Shown: positions 45,447-54,928 of the stretch, piece by piece
Numbering within the stretch: the stretch's first letter is position 1
Layout of the letters: each line of letters opens with the position of its first letter
Source of the DNA: Tabrizicola sp.
GTDB taxonomy: Bacteria; Pseudomonadota; Alphaproteobacteria; Rhodobacterales; Rhodobacteraceae
NCBI RefSeq assembly: GCF_030373185.1
Contig: NZ_JAUCZH010000001.1
Span: 806,001-870,000 of the forward strand
Length of the DNA: 64,000 nt
Reading direction: 5' to 3'
Program-made: the position numbers and the translations under genes
Notes under the pieces: model-generated
Told to the model about the DNA's origin: nothing
What the model saw: only the letters and a program-made list of their open reading frames with translations
Databases searched by the model: none

Positions 45447-46526
45447 ATGACAAATGGTGTGCTGCCGTCTCAGGCCTTGCGCGGGCTGATTGCCCAAGGG
45501 GCCATTGCAGCTGATCCGGCGGTGCTGGAAGACCAGCTGCAACCCGCCAGCCTTGATCTGCGGCTTGGGGCCGTGGCTTACCGGGTGCGAGCGTCGTTTC
45601 TGGCCGGCAAGGGCCGCAGGGTGCAGGATCGGCTGGAAGAATTCACCATGCACAAGGTCAACCTGACCGATGGCGCGGTGCTGGAAAAGAACTGCGTCTA
45701 TCTGATCCCCTTGGCCGAGCGGCTGGCCCTGCCTGCGGGCGTCACGGCGGTGGCCAATGCCAAAAGCTCATCAGGGCGGTTGGACCTTCTGACCCGCACC
45801 ATCACTGATGGCGGAATCGAATTCGACCGGATTCCAGAAGGTTACCAAGGCCCGCTTTACGCCGAGGTTTGCCCGCGCAGCTTTTCGGTGCTGGTCCGCG
45901 CCGGGCAACGGCTGAACCAGATTCGCTTCCGGCAAGGTCAGGCGGTGTTGTCGGACGCCGCGTTGACAGCACTGCACAAGGCTGACCCGCTGGTGTCGGG
46001 CGAGGCGGTGATTTCCGAAGGCCTGGGCTTTTCGGTCGATCTGCGCCCGGCAAGCGGCACGCTGGTCGGCTACCGCGCCAAGCCGCATGCGGGCGTGGTC
46101 GACCTTGACCGGATCGGCCATTACCCCGCCTCGGATTTCTGGGAAGAGCTGCACAGCCGCGATGGCCGCATCATCCTTGACCCCGGCGCCTTCTACATCC
46201 TTGTCAGCCGCGAGGCGGTGACGATCCCACCCGACTATGCCGCCGAAATGGCGCCCTATCTGGCGATGGTGGGGGAATTCCGGGTGCATTACGCAGGCTT
46301 CTTCGACCCTGGCTTCGGCCATGCCGCCGCCGGTGGCACCGGATCGCGCGGCGTGCTGGAAGTGCGCTGCCATGAAGCCCCCTTCGTGCTGGAACACGGA
46401 CAGGTGGTCGGGCGGCTGGTCTATGAGAAGATGAGCGAACGACCCGAAACCCTGTATGGCGCTGGAATTGCGTCAAATTATCAAGGTCAGGGACTGAAAC
46501 TGGCCAAGCAGTTCCGCATCGGCTGA
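45447..46526 (+). CDS. dcd: 2'-deoxycytidine 5'-triphosphate deaminase, long (two-domain) form
   Basis: The 359-residue protein is about twice the length of E. coli Dcd (193 residues) and matches the alphaproteobacterial form with two dUTPase-like domains. The first has LEDQLQPASLDLRLG, AVANAKSSSGRLDLLTRTITDGGIEFD and PLYAEVCPRSFSVLVRAGQRLNQIRF. The second ends FRVHYAGFFDPGFGH, GVLEVRCHEAPFVLEHGQ and ASNYQGQGLKLAKQF. It deaminates dCTP to dUTP for thymidylate synthesis. ATG 45447 follows the tRNA terminator; it is apparently a single-gene unit. Confidence 0.9.
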   Translation: MTNGVLPSQALRGLIAQGAIAADPAVLEDQLQPASLDLRLGAVAYRVRASFLAGKGRRVQDRLEEFTMHKVNLTDGAVLEKNCVYLIPLAERLALPAGVTAVANAKSSSGRLDLLTRTITDGGIEFDRIPEGYQGPLYAEVCPRSFSVLVRAGQRLNQIRFRQGQAVLSDAALTALHKADPLVSGEAVISEGLGFSVDLRPASGTLVGYRAKPHAGVVDLDRIGHYPASDFWEELHSRDGRIILDPGAFYILVSREAVTIPPDYAAEMAPYLAMVGEFRVHYAGFFDPGFGHAAAGGTGSRGVLEVRCHEAPFVLEHGQVVGRLVYEKMSERPETLYGAGIASNYQGQGLKLAKQFRIG

Positions 46527-46548
46527 TCTGCAGGCAAGCTCGCCCCGG

Positions 46549-46749
46549 TCAGCGCATGAACCGCCGCCCCAGCCGCGCGGCCTTCTTGGCCTTGTTGGCC
46601 ATTGCCTTGGCGGATTGAGCCTGCTTGCGTTTTTCGGGCGACATTTCGGCATCGGGCTTGCCCTTGCGTGCGGCAAAGTTGATCCCGGTATCGACCGCCG
46701 AACGGACGAACATCTTGGTCACCATGCCGATCAGGCGGTTGATATCCAT
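46549..46749 (-). CDS. Small basic conserved hypothetical protein
   Basis: The 66-residue protein (MDINRLIGMVTKMFVRSAVDTGINFAARKG, then a Lys/Ala/Arg-rich tail KRKQAQSAKAMANKAKKAARLGRRFMR) starts at ATG 46749 with AGGGAG upstream. The N-terminal half is amphipathic and the tail strongly basic, which suggests RNA, DNA or membrane-surface binding. It is ten bases downstream of scpB and is probably the last gene of the argS-to-scpB run. I do not recognise a named family. Confidence 0.65.
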   Translation of the reverse strand: MDINRLIGMVTKMFVRSAVDTGINFAARKGKPDAEMSPEKRKQAQSAKAMANKAKKAARLGRRFMR

Positions 46750-46759
46750 TCGCTCCCTC

Positions 46760-47395
46760 TCAATCCTCGAAAAGTTCGGTCTGGCCGACCCCGGAGTCCT
46801 CGTCGTCGTCGGAAGCTGCAAGTTGCCCCGGCGCTGGCCGGTTGTCCAGCAATCCCGCCGCGCGCAGTTCTTTCAGGCCCGGAAGGTCACGGGCCGATTC
46901 AAGCCCGAAATGATCAAGAAAATGCTCGGTCACGACAAAGGTCACCGGCCGGCCCGGGGTCATCCGGCGGCGGCCAAGGCGGATCCAGTCCAGTTCCAGA
47001 AGCTGATCCACCGTGCCACGGCTGACGGCGACACCACGGATTTCCTCGATCTCGGCGCGTGTCACTGGCTGATGATAGGCAACGATTGCCAGTGTTTCGA
47101 TCGCGGCGCGGCTGAGCTTTCGCGTCTCTACCGTTTCGCGGCGCATCAGATGGCCCAGGTCAGGCGCGGTGCGGAAGGCGTAGGCGTCACCGATCTTGAC
47201 CAGATTGACCCCCCGCCCGTCATAACGCTTGCGCAAGTGGACCAGCGCCTCGGCCGGGTCGGCCCCGTGTGGCAGACGCGCGGTCAGTTCGGCAAGCGTC
47301 ACCGGTTCGGCCATGGCAAACAGGATCGCTTCGACCATGCGTTCCTGTTCGCCCATGGGCGGCGCGTCAAACAGGCTTTGTTCTTCGGCGTCCAT
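46760..47395 (-). CDS. scpB: Segregation and condensation protein B
   Basis: The 211-residue kleisin-associated winged-helix protein has MVEAILFAMAEPVTLAELTARLP, GVNLVKIGDAYAFRTAPDLGHLM, LSRAAIETLAIVAYHQPVTRAEIEEIRGVAVSRGTVDQLLELDWIRLGRRRMTPGRPVTF and a late FLDHFGL, all ScpB signatures. With ScpA and SMC it forms the condensin that organises chromosome arms. The ATG at 47395 overlaps the scpA TGA by one base (TGATG). Confidence 0.95.
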   Translation of the reverse strand: MDAEEQSLFDAPPMGEQERMVEAILFAMAEPVTLAELTARLPHGADPAEALVHLRKRYDGRGVNLVKIGDAYAFRTAPDLGHLMRRETVETRKLSRAAIETLAIVAYHQPVTRAEIEEIRGVAVSRGTVDQLLELDWIRLGRRRMTPGRPVTFVVTEHFLDHFGLESARDLPGLKELRAAGLLDNRPAPGQLAASDDDEDSGVGQTELFED

Positions 47396-48186
47396 CACGT
47401 TTCTCTCCGCCGCAGCTGGATCGGGGCGAAAGCATCGCCCTGACGCAAGGTGATCTGCCCGGCCTTGGCCAATTCCAGAACGGCGGCAAAATGCGACGCG
47501 GTTGCAGAGCGGCGGGCCATGGGGGTGACATTCCAGCCGTCAGGCAGAAAACTGGTCAGGTCGGCCCAATCCCCGGCATAGCCGATCAGCCCGCGCAGCC
47601 GGTCCAGCGCCTGTTCCATCGTGAAGACATGTTCGCGGTCAAGAACGAAGGGGCGGAATTCATCCTTGGTGCGGATCCGGGCATAGGCGCGCATCAGATC
47701 CAGAAGCGTGGCGGTATAGGTCACCTTGCGGTGGTGGGTCACATCTTCCGGCACGCCTCGGGCAAAGAAATCCCGCCCCAATTGATCCCGCGCCATCAGG
47801 CGGGCGGCGGCGTCGCGCATTGCGGCCAGACGTTCAAGCTGAAACGCCAGATGGGCGGCAAGGTCTTCGGCACTTGGCCCGGCTTCGCCCGGTTCAGGCG
47901 GCAACAAAAGGCGCGACTTCAGGAAGGCCAGCCAGGCTGCCATCACCAGATAATCGGCCGCCAGTTCGATCCGCAAGCTGCGGGCCTGTTCGACAAATCC
48001 AAGATACTGTTCCGCCAGCTTCAGGACCGAGATCTTGCGCAGATCAACCTTCTGTGTCCGTGACAGCGTCAGCAAAAGGTCAAGCGGCCCCTCGAACCCG
48101 TCGACATCGACGATCAGGGCTTCTGCCGCCAGACGGTCTTCAGTGGGCAGGCGTTCGGGCTGATCCCAGCTGTCATCTTCAGCCAT
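47395..48186 (-). CDS. scpA: Segregation and condensation protein A
   Basis: The 263-residue kleisin contains FEGPLDLLLTLSRTQKVDLRKISVLKLAEQYLGFVE (SMC neck-binding helices), ADYLVMAAWLAFLKSRLLLP and a C-terminal winged helix ATASHFAAVLELAKAGQITLRQGDAFAPIQLRR. It bridges the SMC heads. ATG 48186 lies within the last codons of nagZ (8-bp overlap), and the stop overlaps scpB, so nagZ, scpA and scpB are translationally coupled. Confidence 0.95.
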   Translation of the reverse strand: MAEDDSWDQPERLPTEDRLAAEALIVDVDGFEGPLDLLLTLSRTQKVDLRKISVLKLAEQYLGFVEQARSLRIELAADYLVMAAWLAFLKSRLLLPPEPGEAGPSAEDLAAHLAFQLERLAAMRDAAARLMARDQLGRDFFARGVPEDVTHHRKVTYTATLLDLMRAYARIRTKDEFRPFVLDREHVFTMEQALDRLRGLIGYAGDWADLTSFLPDGWNVTPMARRSATASHFAAVLELAKAGQITLRQGDAFAPIQLRRRET

Positions 48187-49174
48187 CGGCCAGCTCCGCC
48201 ATAAGGGCAGGCAGGTCAGCCGTCACCTTGCGCCTGAGGGCAAGTGCCGCCCTGCCCCGGGCCATGGCCGCATCGGTCATGGTTCCGGCGGCACTGGCCA
48301 CCTCTTGCATCTGACCCAGATCACCCTTGCAATGGAGCGCAATATCCACCCCCGCCGCCATCGAGCGCTCCGTGCGGTCTGCAAGCGTGCCAGACAGCGC
48401 CTCCATGTTCAGATCATCGGTCATCAACAGGCCCTGAAAGCCGATGTCTTCGCGGATCAGCCGGATCATGGTTGACGATTGTGTGGCGGGACGGTCGGGG
48501 TCAAGTGCTGCAAAGACCAGATGTGCGGTCATCGCCATCGGCAGATCATTCAGCGCCCGGAACGGCGCGAAATCCGTAGCGCGCAGGTCTTCAAGCCCCG
48601 CGTCCACCGTCGGCAAGGCAAGATGGGTGTCGAGGTGCGACCGGCCATGCCCCGGAAGATGCTTTATCACCGGCAGAACGCCACCAGCCAGAAGCCCGTC
48701 GGCCACCGCCCGCGCGATCGTGGTGACAGTGGCGGGATCGGTGCCATAGCAGCGGTTGCGCAGGAAGGGATGCGTTTCGGGAAAGGCCACATCGGCCACC
48801 GGCGCGCAGTTGGCATCAATCCCGACATCGGTCAGTTCCGCCGCGATGACCTCGGCACGAAGCCGCATGATCCGCGCCGCCTTGGCCAGAGTTCCGGCGC
48901 CTTCCACGGTGTCGAAGGGCGGGGTCCATTCCCGCCAATGCGGGGCGCGCAGGCGCTGAACCCGGCCCCCTTCCTGATCGATCAGGATCGGCGCGTCCCG
49001 GCCGACCGCTGAGCGCAGATCAGCAGTCAGGCAGCGCAATTGGTCCGGGGTTTCAACGTTGCGCGCAAAGAGGATGAAGCCGAACGGGTCCGCCTCGCGG
49101 AAAAAGGCGCGCTCATCGGCCAGAAGCACCGGACCAGCGCAACCAAAGATCGCAGCACCCGTGCTGGTGGTCAT
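48179..49174 (-). CDS. nagZ: Beta-N-acetylhexosaminidase (NagZ)
   Basis: The 331-residue GH3 enzyme removes N-acetylglucosamine from anhydro-muropeptides in cell-wall recycling. Signatures: ILIDQEGGRVQRL, VIKHLPGHGRSHLDTHLALP (catalytic His of the GH3 NagZ loop) and LLMTDDLNMEALSG with the nucleophile Asp. No signal peptide is present, consistent with cytosolic action. It overlaps both neighbours (SPOR gene by ATGA, scpA by 8 bp). Confidence 0.95.
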   Translation of the reverse strand: MTTSTGAAIFGCAGPVLLADERAFFREADPFGFILFARNVETPDQLRCLTADLRSAVGRDAPILIDQEGGRVQRLRAPHWREWTPPFDTVEGAGTLAKAARIMRLRAEVIAAELTDVGIDANCAPVADVAFPETHPFLRNRCYGTDPATVTTIARAVADGLLAGGVLPVIKHLPGHGRSHLDTHLALPTVDAGLEDLRATDFAPFRALNDLPMAMTAHLVFAALDPDRPATQSSTMIRLIREDIGFQGLLMTDDLNMEALSGTLADRTERSMAAGVDIALHCKGDLGQMQEVASAAGTMTDAAMARGRAALALRRKVTADLPALMAELADG

Positions 49175-50205
49175 CGTTGCGGAACCGGAATGCAGATGGC
49201 CGATTGTGCGACAAAGGCCGAACAGAAACGGCGGGCATCGGCCTCGTCTTCAAAGCCATGACCGCGCAGGCGCCAGAAGGTGCGCCCACCACTTTCCGCC
49301 GGTTGCACGACCATTGACTTGCCTGCCATCAGATCGCCGAAACGGCCCGCCAGCCGCGCCCACTCTGCCCGCGCCTCATCGGCGCTGTCAAAGGCACCGA
49401 ACTGCACAAGGCGAGTGCCAATCGGGATTGTGGCCGGGTCAATCTCGTTTGCTGCGGGCAGGCTGGCCTCGGCGGTCGGGCTGGCCTGGGCGGTCGGGGC
49501 GACATTGGAAGGGGCGCGATCTGGCCGCGCCCTTGGCCGGGGCGAAAGGACAAGCGCCCCGGCAGGGGCAAGCGCCGCGACCTCTGCCGCAAGGTCGGGG
49601 GCAAGATCAGGGGCCAGTTCTGGCGATACATCCGGCGCGGAAACAGCAGAGATGTCCAGACCCAAGGCCTCGGCCAAGGCGGCGTCAACGGCGATCTCGG
49701 TCGGGTTGGCGCTTTCCACCGGCGGGGCGGCGGCAAGCGCCAGATTGGCATCCGCCGGATCCATTGCCGCAGGACTTGCCAATGGGGCCGAAACATCAGC
49801 CAGCCCGGGTGCCGCGCCTGAGGCAAGCGGGTCTGCAATGCCGGCCATGTCTTCGGGTGCAAGGTCCACCGGGCGCGGCGCAAGGATCAACCGGTCCGGC
49901 ACAGGGGCCGCGATGCCCACCTCGGCCACGGTATTGACTGAAAGGCCCTGATGATCGGCAATTTCACCGCCAGGGTCTGCCGGGGCGATCCGCATCGGCC
50001 CTTCCAGCGCCTGCACCACCGGCACCCCGGTCACATCACGCACCGCAAGGCGGTAACCCCAGACCCCAAGCCCGACCACAAGCGCAAGCGAGGCCACCCC
50101 GCCAGCAAGGTTTACCCAGCGCTGCACCCGTGCGGCATCGGGCATGCCAAGCCCCTGCCGCGCTTCGGGATAGCCGCCGATATCGTCATAATCCGCGTCT
50201 GCCAT
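49171..50205 (-). CDS. SPOR domain-containing membrane protein
   Basis: The 344-residue protein has a short cytosolic N-terminus, one membrane helix (WVNLAGGVASLALVVGLGVWGY at about 30-51), a long periplasmic Pro/Ala/Asp-rich linker with imperfect repeats (ELAPDLAPDLAAEVAAL) and a C-terminal SPOR domain (GTRLVQFGAFDSADEARAEWARLAGRF ... FWRLRGHGFEDEADARRFCSAF). SPOR domains bind denuded glycan strands at the division septum. ATG 50205 is preferred. It follows argS by 71 bp and is coupled to nagZ, linking wall binding and recycling genes. Confidence 0.9.
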   Translation of the reverse strand: MADADYDDIGGYPEARQGLGMPDAARVQRWVNLAGGVASLALVVGLGVWGYRLAVRDVTGVPVVQALEGPMRIAPADPGGEIADHQGLSVNTVAEVGIAAPVPDRLILAPRPVDLAPEDMAGIADPLASGAAPGLADVSAPLASPAAMDPADANLALAAAPPVESANPTEIAVDAALAEALGLDISAVSAPDVSPELAPDLAPDLAAEVAALAPAGALVLSPRPRARPDRAPSNVAPTAQASPTAEASLPAANEIDPATIPIGTRLVQFGAFDSADEARAEWARLAGRFGDLMAGKSMVVQPAESGGRTFWRLRGHGFEDEADARRFCSAFVAQSAICIPVPQR

Positions 50206-50276
50206 CTGCTGCCCCTGCCTGCGGGTCGGTTTGTCCGGCCCTGCATTACGCCTTGTCCCCGACCGGGCGCTTGTGG

Positions 50277-52019
50277 TCAGCGCATTTCCTCGACCGGAGT
50301 GACGCCAAGGATACCAAGGCCAGCGCAAATGACAACGCCCACGGCCCGCGCAAGGGCGATTTTCGCCGCAGAAGTGGCCATATCCTCTTGCAGGAAGCGC
50401 AATGAGGGGTCGTCATTGCCGCGATTCCACAGCCCGTGGAAGTCCGAGGCAAGCTCGTAAAGGTAAAACGCCACCCGGTGCGGCTCGTTCCCCTTGGCGG
50501 CGATTTCCACCAGGCGCGGCCATTCGGCCAGCTTGCGGATCATCGTCAGTTCAGCCTCATGCCCGAGATGGGAGAGGTGCGACGCGGCAAGCGTGCTGTC
50601 TGAAACGTCAATCCCCGCTTCGCGCGCCTTGCGCAGGATCGAGTTAACCCGGGCGTTGGCGTATTGTACATAAAAGACCGGGTTGTCCTTTGACTGTTCC
50701 ATCACCTTGTCAAAGTCGAAATCCAGCGCCACGTCGTTCTTGCGCGTCAGCATCATGAAACGGGTGACATCGGCCCCCACTTCTTCCACCACGTCGCGCA
50801 GGGTGACAAAGGTTCCAGCCCGCTTCGACATCTTGAACGGCTCGCCGTTCTTCCACAGCTTCACCAACTGGATCAGCTTGATGTCCAGAGGCACCCGACC
50901 GTTTGACAAAGCCGCAACCGCCGCCTTCATCCGTTTGACATAGCCGCCATGGTCGGCGCCGAAAATGTCGATCAGCTCATCAAAGCCGCGCTGCACCTTG
51001 TTGTAGTGATAGGCGATGTCGGGGGCGAAATAGGTCCATGACCCGTCCGATTTCTGCACCGGACGGTCCACGTCATCGCCATGCGCGGTTGACCGGAACA
51101 GCGTCTGGACGCGCGGTTCCCAATCTTCGGGTTCCTTGCCTTTCGGCGGCTCCAGCACGCCTTCATAGATCAGCCCCATGTCGCGCAGAGTCTTGATCGC
51201 GGCTTCGATCTGGCCCGTGCCGTAAAGCGCGCGCTCGCTGGAATAGACATCCATCTGGACGCCGAGGGCCGCCAGATCCTCGCGGATCCGGGTCATCATC
51301 ATGTCAATCGCGAAATCGCGGACATCGGCCAGCCAGACCTCTTCGCCCTCGGCCAGCAGGCTGTCGCCATATCTGGCCTTCAGCGCCTCTCCGACCGGTA
51401 TAAGGTAATCGCCGGGATAAAGCCCTTCGCGGATTTCCGGTTCAAGGCCGTTGGCCTCGCGGTAGCGTTCATAGGCGGACCGCGCCAGCACATCGACCTG
51501 CGCGCCGCCGTCGTTGATGTAGTATTCCCGCGTTACGTCCCAGCCGGCATAGGCCAGAAGCCGCGACAACGCGTCACCGACAACCGCGCCGCGCACATGG
51601 CCGACATGCATCGGGCCAGTCGGGTTGGCGCTGACAAATTCCACGTTGACCTTGCGGCCCGACCCAAGCGCCGAACGGCCATAGCCCGTCCCGGCGTCCA
51701 GCACCGCGCGAACCAGCCCCTGCCAAGCGGCGCGATCAAGCCGCAGGTTGAGAAACCCCGGACCAGCCACATCGGCACCGGCAATGCGCGGGTCTTCCAT
51801 CAGCTTCAGCGCCAGCGCATCGGCAATCGCGCGCGGCGCCATCCCGGCCGATTTTGCCAGCACCATGGCCGCATTTGTCGCCATATCGCCATGGCCCGCA
51901 TCGCGCGGCGGTTCGACCGCGACATTGGCAAGGTCAAGCCCGGCAGGCAGCAAACCTTCGGCCATCAAGGCCTGAAGTTCGGCTACCACAAGCGCACGGA
52001 TATCGGCGAAAAGGTTCAT
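50277..52019 (-). CDS. argS: Arginyl-tRNA synthetase
   Basis: The 580-residue class I synthetase shows the N-terminal ArgRS-specific domain ([26 protein letters not shown]), the HIGH-type motif in [22 protein letters not shown], the MSK-type motif [14 protein letters not shown] and the C-terminal DALR anticodon-binding domain ending [22 protein letters not shown]. It charges tRNA-Arg. ATG 52019 is followed by the canonical [11 protein letters not shown] start. It begins 73 bp after the holin gene on the same strand. Confidence 0.97.
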   Translation of the reverse strand: MNLFADIRALVVAELQALMAEGLLPAGLDLANVAVEPPRDAGHGDMATNAAMVLAKSAGMAPRAIADALALKLMEDPRIAGADVAGPGFLNLRLDRAAWQGLVRAVLDAGTGYGRSALGSGRKVNVEFVSANPTGPMHVGHVRGAVVGDALSRLLAYAGWDVTREYYINDGGAQVDVLARSAYERYREANGLEPEIREGLYPGDYLIPVGEALKARYGDSLLAEGEEVWLADVRDFAIDMMMTRIREDLAALGVQMDVYSSERALYGTGQIEAAIKTLRDMGLIYEGVLEPPKGKEPEDWEPRVQTLFRSTAHGDDVDRPVQKSDGSWTYFAPDIAYHYNKVQRGFDELIDIFGADHGGYVKRMKAAVAALSNGRVPLDIKLIQLVKLWKNGEPFKMSKRAGTFVTLRDVVEEVGADVTRFMMLTRKNDVALDFDFDKVMEQSKDNPVFYVQYANARVNSILRKAREAGIDVSDSTLAASHLSHLGHEAELTMIRKLAEWPRLVEIAAKGNEPHRVAFYLYELASDFHGLWNRGNDDPSLRFLQEDMATSAAKIALARAVGVVICAGLGILGVTPVEEMR

Positions 52020-52092
52020 TTGATCACATCCTCTGACGCCCTAGGCCATGCCAGAGGGTGCGCCAGAGGTCAAGGATCAGGACCGGGACCGC

Positions 52093-52563
52093 CTAGCCCT
52101 GCCGCCAGTCAGCCAATGCGGCATTTTCTTCTGCAGGGGCGGAAGAGGCGAAGGGCGATGCCACCGCCCGGTGGCGAAAGTAATGGGTTTCCCGCGCGCC
52201 AAAGTAAAAGGCGACAATCGCGCCGAGTAGCCACCAAAGCGGCTCTGGCACGGCGTTGAGGCCGACCATCCGCTTGGCAAACGCCTCGGGGTCCACCATC
52301 GCATAGCTGAAAAGCCCCAGTGTTCCAAAGGCCAGAAGTGGCCGGGGCAAGCGGTTCAGCCCGTTCACCAGACGATCGAACCATGACAAGGCCGGGTGCT
52401 GGTACTCCTCACCCAACTGGTGCAGCGCCGCCATCTGCGCCTCGGCCGACAGCTCCATCCTTCGGGTGGCCGATGGGGTGAAGACCTCGGCCACGCCTCG
52501 GGCCGCCTCGCCCAGGGCGGCCACGGCTCCGGGGCCGCCGATCAGCTTGCCGATCACCCCCAT
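52093..52563 (-). CDS. GTA-type three-transmembrane holin
   Basis: The 156-residue protein matches the Holin_3TM family (PF11351) linked to gene transfer agents. It has an N-terminal helical segment (GGPGAVAALGEAARGVAEVFTPSATRRMELSAEAQMAALHQLGEEY), then hydrophobic segments PRPLLAFGTLGLFSYAMV and EPLWWLLGAIVAFYFGARETHYF, the last containing the family's end motif. It would permeabilise the inner membrane to release the endolysin. ATG 52563 lies inside the 3' end of the lysozyme gene (10-bp overlap). Confidence 0.85.
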   Translation of the reverse strand: MGVIGKLIGGPGAVAALGEAARGVAEVFTPSATRRMELSAEAQMAALHQLGEEYQHPALSWFDRLVNGLNRLPRPLLAFGTLGLFSYAMVDPEAFAKRMVGLNAVPEPLWWLLGAIVAFYFGARETHYFRHRAVASPFASSAPAEENAALADWRQG

Positions 52564-53180
52564 TTTGCCACCCGGGCCGCGTGCTGGGCATCAGATAGGT
52601 GATAGCGCGGTGAGATGAATTCCTCTGCCCGCCTGATCCAGCCGCCTTTGCCCCCAGCCTTCGTCCGGGCAAATTTGCGGCTGGCCGGGCGCGTGTCGGC
52701 AAGGGCGTAATAGTAATTCCGCCGCGCGATCCCATAGGCATCGGCCAGATGCGCCGAGGCCGCCTCATGCGCCATCTGCGCGGCACGGATGGTTTGCGGC
52801 CCAATCGCGCCATCCGGGTCGCAAGGATAGCCCATGTCGGACAACAGCCGTTGCAGGATCTTCACCGCGTTGCCGCCCGCGTTGACATACATGTCGAACA
52901 CCGAGGCCTGAATGACCTCTGGCAAACCGGCGATGCCGGGGCGCGTATAGTAATGTTCCAGATAGATTTCCACGGCCTGAGACCGGGTCAGCGCCTTCAC
53001 ATCGGCCACGTCGATCCGGGTGTCACGGTTCACGTCGATGCCCAGACGGCGCAGGGTGTGGATGGTGACCCCGTGGTTCGTGGCCCCGCCGGGATCATCG
53101 GGGTCATTCACGAAACCGCCTTCGCGGGCGACGATTTCAGCGGCGATATCGCGCACATTCGGTTTCTGGACAGCTGGCAT
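52554..53180 (-). CDS. GH108-type lysozyme (ZliS-like endolysin), GTA lysis type
   Basis: The 208-residue protein has the GH108 catalytic motif EIVAREGGFVNDPDDPGGATNHGVT (catalytic Glu in REGGF) followed by a PG_binding_3 domain (AGGNAVKILQRLLSDMGYPCDPDGAIGPQTI). There is no signal peptide, so export depends on the adjacent holin. ATG 53180 is preferred to GTG 53186. In Rhodobacter capsulatus such an endolysin-holin pair, encoded away from the main GTA cluster, lyses producer cells. A single TTAA half-site (53223-53226) lies upstream; a full CtrA box is not visible. Confidence 0.88.
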   Translation of the reverse strand: MPAVQKPNVRDIAAEIVAREGGFVNDPDDPGGATNHGVTIHTLRRLGIDVNRDTRIDVADVKALTRSQAVEIYLEHYYTRPGIAGLPEVIQASVFDMYVNAGGNAVKILQRLLSDMGYPCDPDGAIGPQTIRAAQMAHEAASAHLADAYGIARRNYYYALADTRPASRKFARTKAGGKGGWIRRAEEFISPRYHLSDAQHAARVAKWG

Positions 53181-53286
53181 AGGCACCCCCGGTTTTCCCG
53201 GAGGCAGCCTTGCAAATCGGGGTTAACCGGCCCCTGCCCCAGCGCGCGCCTGACCTTTGCGGGGCCTCACGGCGATCAGTGTCGTT

Positions 53287-53757
53287 TCAGCTTTCCGGGT
53301 CTTGATAAACGCCCTGTTCCTTCAAGGCGTCCATCACTTCCTTGGGCATGTAGGTTTCGTCATGCTTGGCCAGCACCTCGGTGGCCACGAAGGTTTCCCC
53401 CTCCATCCGGCCAAGCGCCACCATGCCCTGCCCTTCGGAGAACAGATCCGGCAGCACGCCGGTATAGCGAACCGGAACGGTTGCATTGGTGTCGGTCACA
53501 GCAAAGGCAACCTCGGTCCCTTCTCCCCGGATGATCGAACCCTCGACGACCAGACCGCCGATGCGGAACGTTTCGCCCGCGTCCGGCGGTTCTGCGACCA
53601 CCTGACTGGGGCTGCGGAAGAAGTTGATGCCGTCGCGCATGGCATAGCCGATCAGCGCCGTTGACCCGATCAGCGCGACCACGGCCAGCGCAACGATCTG
53701 GATGCGCCGCTGTTTCTTCAGGCCCTTCAGACCCCGGAATTCCTGCTTGCCGTTCAT
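53287..53757 (-). CDS. ccmE: Cytochrome c maturation heme chaperone CcmE
   Basis: The 156-residue protein has an N-terminal membrane anchor (RIQIVALAVVALIGSTALIGYAM) and a periplasmic OB fold with FRIGGLVVEGSIIRG and YTGVLPDLFSEGQGMVALGRM. The heme-binding histidine lies in LAKHDETYMPKEV, with the conserved HxxxY spacing. It passes heme from CcmC to CcmF for c-type cytochrome synthesis. ATG 53757 (AAGGA upstream) is chosen over an earlier frame opening. It follows argC by 75 bp; ccmF and ccmH are not next to it, as a lysis cassette follows instead. Confidence 0.94.
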   Translation of the reverse strand: MNGKQEFRGLKGLKKQRRIQIVALAVVALIGSTALIGYAMRDGINFFRSPSQVVAEPPDAGETFRIGGLVVEGSIIRGEGTEVAFAVTDTNATVPVRYTGVLPDLFSEGQGMVALGRMEGETFVATEVLAKHDETYMPKEVMDALKEQGVYQDPES

Positions 53758-53832
53758 CTTTTCGCGTCCTTGACCCTGACAGGCATCTGCCAACTTTGGA
53801 GTTAGGAATGCATTGACCCTGATCAAGACCGC

Positions 53833-54861
53833 CTAGGGGAACATCGGCGCGAGCATCAGGCCCGCGGTCTCCTCGATCCCCAGCATGAGGTTGGCGTTCT
53901 GGATCGCCTGCCCGGATGACCCCTTGGTCAGGTTGTCCAGCACCGCCACCACCACCGCGCGCCCGGCGATCCGGTCACCGATCACGCCCAGATGGCAGAA
54001 ATTGCTCCCCGCGATATCGCGGGTCGAGGGCAGCGAACCAAAGGGTAGAACCTTCAGGAACGGCTCGTTTTCATATGCCTTTTCAAACACCTGATGCACG
54101 ATCTTCGCGTCACCCTTGACATAGACCGTGGCCAGAATCCCCCGGTTCATCGGCAGAAGATGCGGGGTGAACTGCACCTGAACCGGACGTCCGGCGACCA
54201 GTGAGAACTCTTGGTCAAACTCACCCAGGTGCCGGTGCTTGCCACCGGCGGAATAGCTGTGCGTGCCGCCCGACAACTCGGCGTGCAGCAGATTTTCCTT
54301 CAACGACCGCCCCGCGCCGGAAACCCCGGCCTTGAGGTCGATCAGGATATCGTCAAGGTCGATGCAACCCGCCGCGATCAGGGGCCGCAGCGCGAACTGC
54401 CCGGTTGCAGCGTTGCAGCCGGTGCCAGCCACCAGCCGGGCGCTGCGGATGTCTTCGCGGTAAAACTCGGTCAGGCCATAGACAGCTTCGCGCTGCAAAT
54501 CGGGCTGGCTGTGCGGCTGGCCATACCATTTTTCATAAGCCGCCGGGTCACGCAGCCGGAAATCGGCCGACAGGTCCACGATCTTCAGATCGCGCGGCAA
54601 TCTGGCCACCACCTCTTGCGTCGTCGCATGAGGAAGAGCGCAGAAGCATAATTCAACATTGGAAAAATCGATCTCGTCGATCTTTTGCAGCCTTGGCAGA
54701 TCAAGGTGGCGCAGGAAGGGGAACACATCGGCCATTGCCATGCCTGCCTTGCGATCAGCCGAAAGCGCCACGATCCGCATGGCGGGGTGGCTGGCGATCA
54801 GGCGGACAAGTTCTGCCCCCGTATAGCCCGAGGCCCCGAGGATGGCGATGCGGTGGGTCAT
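53833..54861 (-). CDS. argC: N-acetyl-gamma-glutamyl-phosphate reductase
   Basis: The 342-residue enzyme reduces N-acetylglutamyl phosphate in arginine synthesis. It has the NADP motif [21 protein letters not shown], the catalytic cysteine in [38 protein letters not shown] and [15 protein letters not shown] at the C-terminus. ATG 54861 with GAGAGGGA upstream gives the conserved N-terminus. It is on the same strand as epmA upstream, 67 bp away. Confidence 0.96.
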   Translation of the reverse strand: MTHRIAILGASGYTGAELVRLIASHPAMRIVALSADRKAGMAMADVFPFLRHLDLPRLQKIDEIDFSNVELCFCALPHATTQEVVARLPRDLKIVDLSADFRLRDPAAYEKWYGQPHSQPDLQREAVYGLTEFYREDIRSARLVAGTGCNAATGQFALRPLIAAGCIDLDDILIDLKAGVSGAGRSLKENLLHAELSGGTHSYSAGGKHRHLGEFDQEFSLVAGRPVQVQFTPHLLPMNRGILATVYVKGDAKIVHQVFEKAYENEPFLKVLPFGSLPSTRDIAGSNFCHLGVIGDRIAGRAVVVAVLDNLTKGSSGQAIQNANLMLGIEETAGLMLAPMFP

Positions 54862-54928
54862 GATCCCTCTCCCAAAGCGTAAAATACCGGGCCTTCTTTG
54901 CGCCGGAGGGCGGCTTATTGCAAGGGCA

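Noticed and set aside
53187-53286. A CtrA box (TTAA-N7-TTAA) upstream of the lysozyme gene
   Set aside because: Only one TTAA half-site (53223-53226) is present; the second half is missing at the correct spacing.
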